In this document: positions 5,007 to 6,978 of the stretch, in pieces
Layout of the letters: each line of letters opens with the position of its first letter
Position numbering within the stretch: position 1 is the first letter of the stretch
Assembly (NCBI GenBank): GCA_036308645.1
Contig: JAXJVH010000053.1
Coordinates: 1 to 6,978 of the forward strand
DNA: 6,978 bases
Direction of reading: 5' to 3'
DNA from: RUG11462 sp036308645
Lineage (GTDB): Bacteria > Bacillota > Clostridia > Oscillospirales > Acutalibacteraceae
Made by a program: the position numbers and the translations under genes
Notes under the pieces: model-generated
Databases searched by the model: none
The model's input: only the letters and a program-made list of their open reading frames with translations
What the model was told of the DNA's origin: nothing

Positions 5007-6677
5007 TTATTTAACGTTTGTTACATATACCCACTGTGCATTGTAATGGTTACCCGGACGAATGTAAACAGCAGTAATATTTGCGAGATCGTCTGCTGTG
5101 ATTCTTCTCTCTACATCATATTTGCCTGATCCTGACAAACTATTATCCTTCAATGAGTACATATTTTTGCCTGTGAATGTATAAGTTTTGCTTTCTTTAC
5201 CTTTAATTTCACCTGAATCATAAACGCCATCCCAATAAACTACTCCGTCGATTTCAACACCGTAGTGAGCACCTTTTTCTGTGCCATCCCAACCGGTACC
5301 TGCACCTTGATAAGCAGTAATTGAACCTTCTGTCAAACCGTTAACATTGAATTTAACGCAAGCGCCAACTGTTAAATCGCCATCCCACTGATCCATACCG
5401 ATTTGGAATACTTGGTTTTCTAAATCTGCATTAAGTATACCTTTGCCAACTGCTTCAACTGTGCTTACATCAATACCGTTGATTGAATTTGATGCTACAT
5501 ACTCTGCTGCCCAAGCATCAACAATTGCCTTTAAGTCAGCGTCTTTTGTTGCATATTCTTCGCTACCTTGATATGCTTTTGCAATTGCTGCTATTGAACG
5601 AGCGTTGTTAGCAATGTCAGAACCTGCATAGTCAGCATAAATAGTTGCTGATACTCCGCCTAATGTTACTTTAATATAGCCTCTACCTACAAATTCTCTT
5701 GTAGTGTTAGTAGGTTTAATACCAACGATTGAACCTACTACACCCTTAAATCCTGTTTCTGTGAAATAGGTTTTTGAAGTAAACGGCACATCGGCATAGT
5801 TTGCTTTAGGTAAATCAAATGTAAGACCTTCACCAACTAAATCTTTAGGAGCGATAAGAGTACCGAGTTCTACTGTTGCGCCCATACCTGTGAGTTCAGC
5901 GATTTTTGCTGCGTTAATAGGAGTGTAGAATCTCATACCGTTTACAGCGCCTAATCTGATAGAAGCGCCCTCTTCCATTTTTAATGCGCCGTATGCTACT
6001 GTTGTGAAATCTTTCGCTTCTGTAATAATTACTGTATCACCTGCAGCATAGTAGTTTGTACCGTCTGTGTAAGCGATAAAGCCTGCTGCTGATGATTCAG
6101 GGAAAGTATAAGAACTAAAGTTACCTTTATTTTCTCCGTCAATAGTTACAGAGTATTCAGGTTCTTTTGAAACTACAACACCGTAAACATCACCAATGTA
6201 AAGGTCAACGTCTACTGTTGCGCCTTTTGAACCTGCGTCTAATGTGAACTTAACATCGCCCATTTTAGTTATTGCCGGTACATCATAAGTAATAACTGTA
6301 GGCTCAGTAGAAATGGTTGTATTAGCAGTAGTTTTTCCATCGAAAGTCATGTTAATATCACAACTACCTGAAGCTGTGTATGCGGTAAACTTAACCTTGT
6401 CATAACCATCTGCTGTCCAGTTCCACCAGTTAACAAGGTCTATACTCTGTGTCTGATCACTTAATGTTTTACTACCGGTTACGTGAACATAGCCTGTGGG
6501 GTCATCAGGTGTTTTATCAAATCCGCCGCCTGAAAAACCGTTCCAATTGGACCAATCGAGGATTACTTTTTCAGTATCTGCTGATACTGATGTGAATACA
6601 AATGCGCTGAAAATTACTGCGAGCGAAAGTACGCAAGCGAGCAATTTTTTAATAGAAAATTGTTTTTTCGCTTTCAT
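5007..6677 (-). CDS. Secreted non-catalytic modular protein sharing accessory domains with the GH5 enzyme
   Basis: A 556-residue exported protein with no catalytic domain that I can recognise. A signal peptide covers 1-33 (KKQFSIKK basic start, hydrophobic core, VSA before Asp34). A B-type accessory module spans about 38-166 (VILDWSNWNG, NWWNWTADGYDK, TAYTASGS, VDLYIGDVYG). The domain shared with the cellulase C-terminus spans about 175-395 (AAGFIAYTDGTNYY, GASIRLG, FTSKTYFTETGFKGVVGSI). An unrecognised aromatic-rich C-terminal domain spans about 410-556. No poly-Thr linker, dockerin, LPXTG or SLH motif is present. The start at 6677 is chosen because AAGGAG lies 7 nt upstream and the signal peptide begins there; an in-frame ATG 32 codons earlier has no ribosome site and would lie upstream of the predicted promoter. 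Its promoter block matches that of the cellulase, so co-expression is likely. A role in binding plant polysaccharide is inferred. Confidence 0.88.
   Translation of the reverse strand: MKAKKQFSIKKLLACVLSLAVIFSAFVFTSVSADTEKVILDWSNWNGFSGGGFDKTPDDPTGYVHVTGSKTLSDQTQSIDLVNWWNWTADGYDKVKFTAYTASGSCDINMTFDGKTTANTTISTEPTVITYDVPAITKMGDVKFTLDAGSKGATVDVDLYIGDVYGVVVSKEPEYSVTIDGENKGNFSSYTFPESSAAGFIAYTDGTNYYAAGDTVIITEAKDFTTVAYGALKMEEGASIRLGAVNGMRFYTPINAAKIAELTGMGATVELGTLIAPKDLVGEGLTFDLPKANYADVPFTSKTYFTETGFKGVVGSIVGIKPTNTTREFVGRGYIKVTLGGVSATIYADYAGSDIANNARSIAAIAKAYQGSEEYATKDADLKAIVDAWAAEYVASNSINGIDVSTVEAVGKGILNADLENQVFQIGMDQWDGDLTVGACVKFNVNGLTEGSITAYQGAGTGWDGTEKGAHYGVEIDGVVYWDGVYDSGEIKGKESKTYTFTGKNMYSLKDNSLSGSGKYDVERRITADDLANITAVYIRPGNHYNAQWVYVTNVK
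5725..5798 (-). repeat. 74-bp stretch identical to 179-252 of the GH5 gene
   Basis: By eye every base of 5725-5798 matches 179-252 (offset 5546). It encodes the YADVPFTSKTYFTETGFKGVVGSI part of the shared domain in both proteins. Flanking sequence is clearly less alike, including at synonymous positions, so this is a recent exchange or strongly conserved duplicate. Confidence 0.85.
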
Positions 6678-6684
6678 AAAAAAG

Positions 6685-6690
6685 CTCCTT
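6685..6690 (-). promoter_or_regulatory. Ribosome binding site deciding the start at 6677
   Basis: The minus strand reads AAGGAG, then 7 nt, then the ATG at 6677-6675. This favours a 556-residue protein starting MKAKKQFS over the longer in-frame option starting at 6773. Confidence 0.9.
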
Positions 6691-6716
6691 TCAAAAAATA
6701 TTTTTTTGGTGCATTT

Positions 6717-6745
6717 ATTATATATTAAAAAAGCAACTAATTCAA
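6717..6745 (-). promoter_or_regulatory. Predicted promoter of the 5007-6677 gene
   Basis: Minus-strand -35 box TTGAAT (6745-6740) and -10 box TATAAT (6722-6717) with a 17-bp spacer, giving a leader of about 33 nt. It overlaps the conserved block at 6733-6779. Confidence 0.75.
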
Positions 6746-6779
6746 TTGTATTTATTCTACAATTAGATTGCATTTTTTA
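6733..6779 (-). promoter_or_regulatory. Conserved 47-bp upstream block, copy 2 (probable AraC-type operator)
   Basis: Gapless match (40/47) to 3755-3801. Direct repeats ATTGTATTTATT (6745-6756) and ATTGCATTTTTT (6767-6778) keep the same 22-bp offset and the same position relative to the -35 box. The most variable part is the centre between the two repeats, as expected if only the half-sites are under selection. Confidence 0.65.
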
Positions 6780-6978
6780 TACATATTTATGAATTTACTG
6801 TAAAATTTGCACAAAAGTTATATGACAAGATTATATGTTATATTAATTTTGGTTTGTATGGGAGACTTTTACTTTCGACTGTTTGTCTTTACGAGCAAAG
6901 CGCAGGAATCTTCTCTCTGTCATTCCGAGTTGTCTTTGGAACGCCGAGGTCGTCGTTCCCTACGAATAAAAACAAGAT
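6780..6978. other. Non-coding right flank with REP-like inverted repeats
   Basis: No convincing gene is present. The first ~100 bases are AT-rich. From about 6885 the composition becomes GC-richer and shows short repeat text (ACGAGCAAAGCG...GGAATCT, 6891-6911, then GTCATTCCGAG, 6919-6929). An inverted pair, GGAACG (6938-6943) with CGTTCC (6954-6959), follows. It resembles dispersed GTCATTCCGAG / GGAATCT-type intergenic repeats seen in many bacteria, here cut by the window edge. The assignment is tentative. Confidence 0.4.

Noticed and set aside
6632..6635. LLAC in the companion signal peptide as a lipobox
   Set aside because: It falls at residues 12-15, before most of the hydrophobic core, and a clear VSA-D signal peptidase I site follows at 31-34.
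5007..6677. Dockerin or cohesin domain linking the proteins to a cellulosome
   Set aside because: No duplicated calcium-binding DxDGxxxxxD-type motif is visible in the companion protein or in the in-window part of the cellulase.
6678..6773. N-terminal extension of the companion protein by 32 residues
   Set aside because: The upstream ATG lacks a Shine-Dalgarno site, would precede the predicted promoter and would place a non-signal segment before a good signal peptide.
6496..6792. A 98-codon plus-strand frame
   Set aside because: It is antisense to the signal peptide, promoter and operator block of the companion gene, and its sequence shows no domain.

Overview
The window looks like a chromosomal segment of a fibre-degrading, low-GC Gram-positive anaerobe of the class Clostridia, most likely a Ruminococcus-like member of the Oscillospiraceae. 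The evidence is the AT-rich DNA, strong AGGAG-type ribosome binding sites, a GH5 endoglucanase joined to beta-type modules by long poly-threonine linkers, and a CTCCCTC/GAGGGAG palindromic intergenic repeat of a kind common in gut Clostridia. The taxon is inferred, not proven.

Layout. (1) Positions 1-3645, minus strand: the 5' 1215 codons of a very large secreted or surface glycoside hydrolase. It has a signal sequence, a GH5 (subfamily 4-like) cellulase domain, four related ~130-residue modules in an A-B-A'-B' order separated by poly-Thr linkers, and a further domain that runs off the left edge. (2) Positions 3646-3856: a compact divergent promoter region. (3) Positions 3857-4693, plus strand: an AraC-family regulator of 278 residues. 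(4) Positions 4694-5006: a terminator, a ~130-bp palindromic repeat element and a second terminator. (5) Positions 5007-6677, minus strand: a 556-residue secreted protein without a catalytic domain. It carries one B-type module and the same middle domain that ends the visible part of the cellulase, plus an unrecognised C-terminal domain. (6) Positions 6678-6978: its promoter, then non-coding DNA with REP-like inverted repeats that runs off the right edge.

How it fits together. Both minus-strand genes are preceded by the same 47-bp block (40 of 47 positions identical, no gaps). The block contains two ATTGYATTT direct repeats 22 bp apart. The promoter-proximal copy overlaps a TTGAAT -35 box placed 17 bp from the -10 box. 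The regulator gene lies between the two genes, and the distal repeat of one block overlaps its own -35 box. The simplest reading is a small regulon: an AraC-type activator senses a plant-glycan signal and switches on a cellulase and a non-catalytic companion protein that share accessory modules, while limiting its own expression. The shared block and module homology are seen directly in the sequence; the regulatory wiring and the companion protein's role are inferred.
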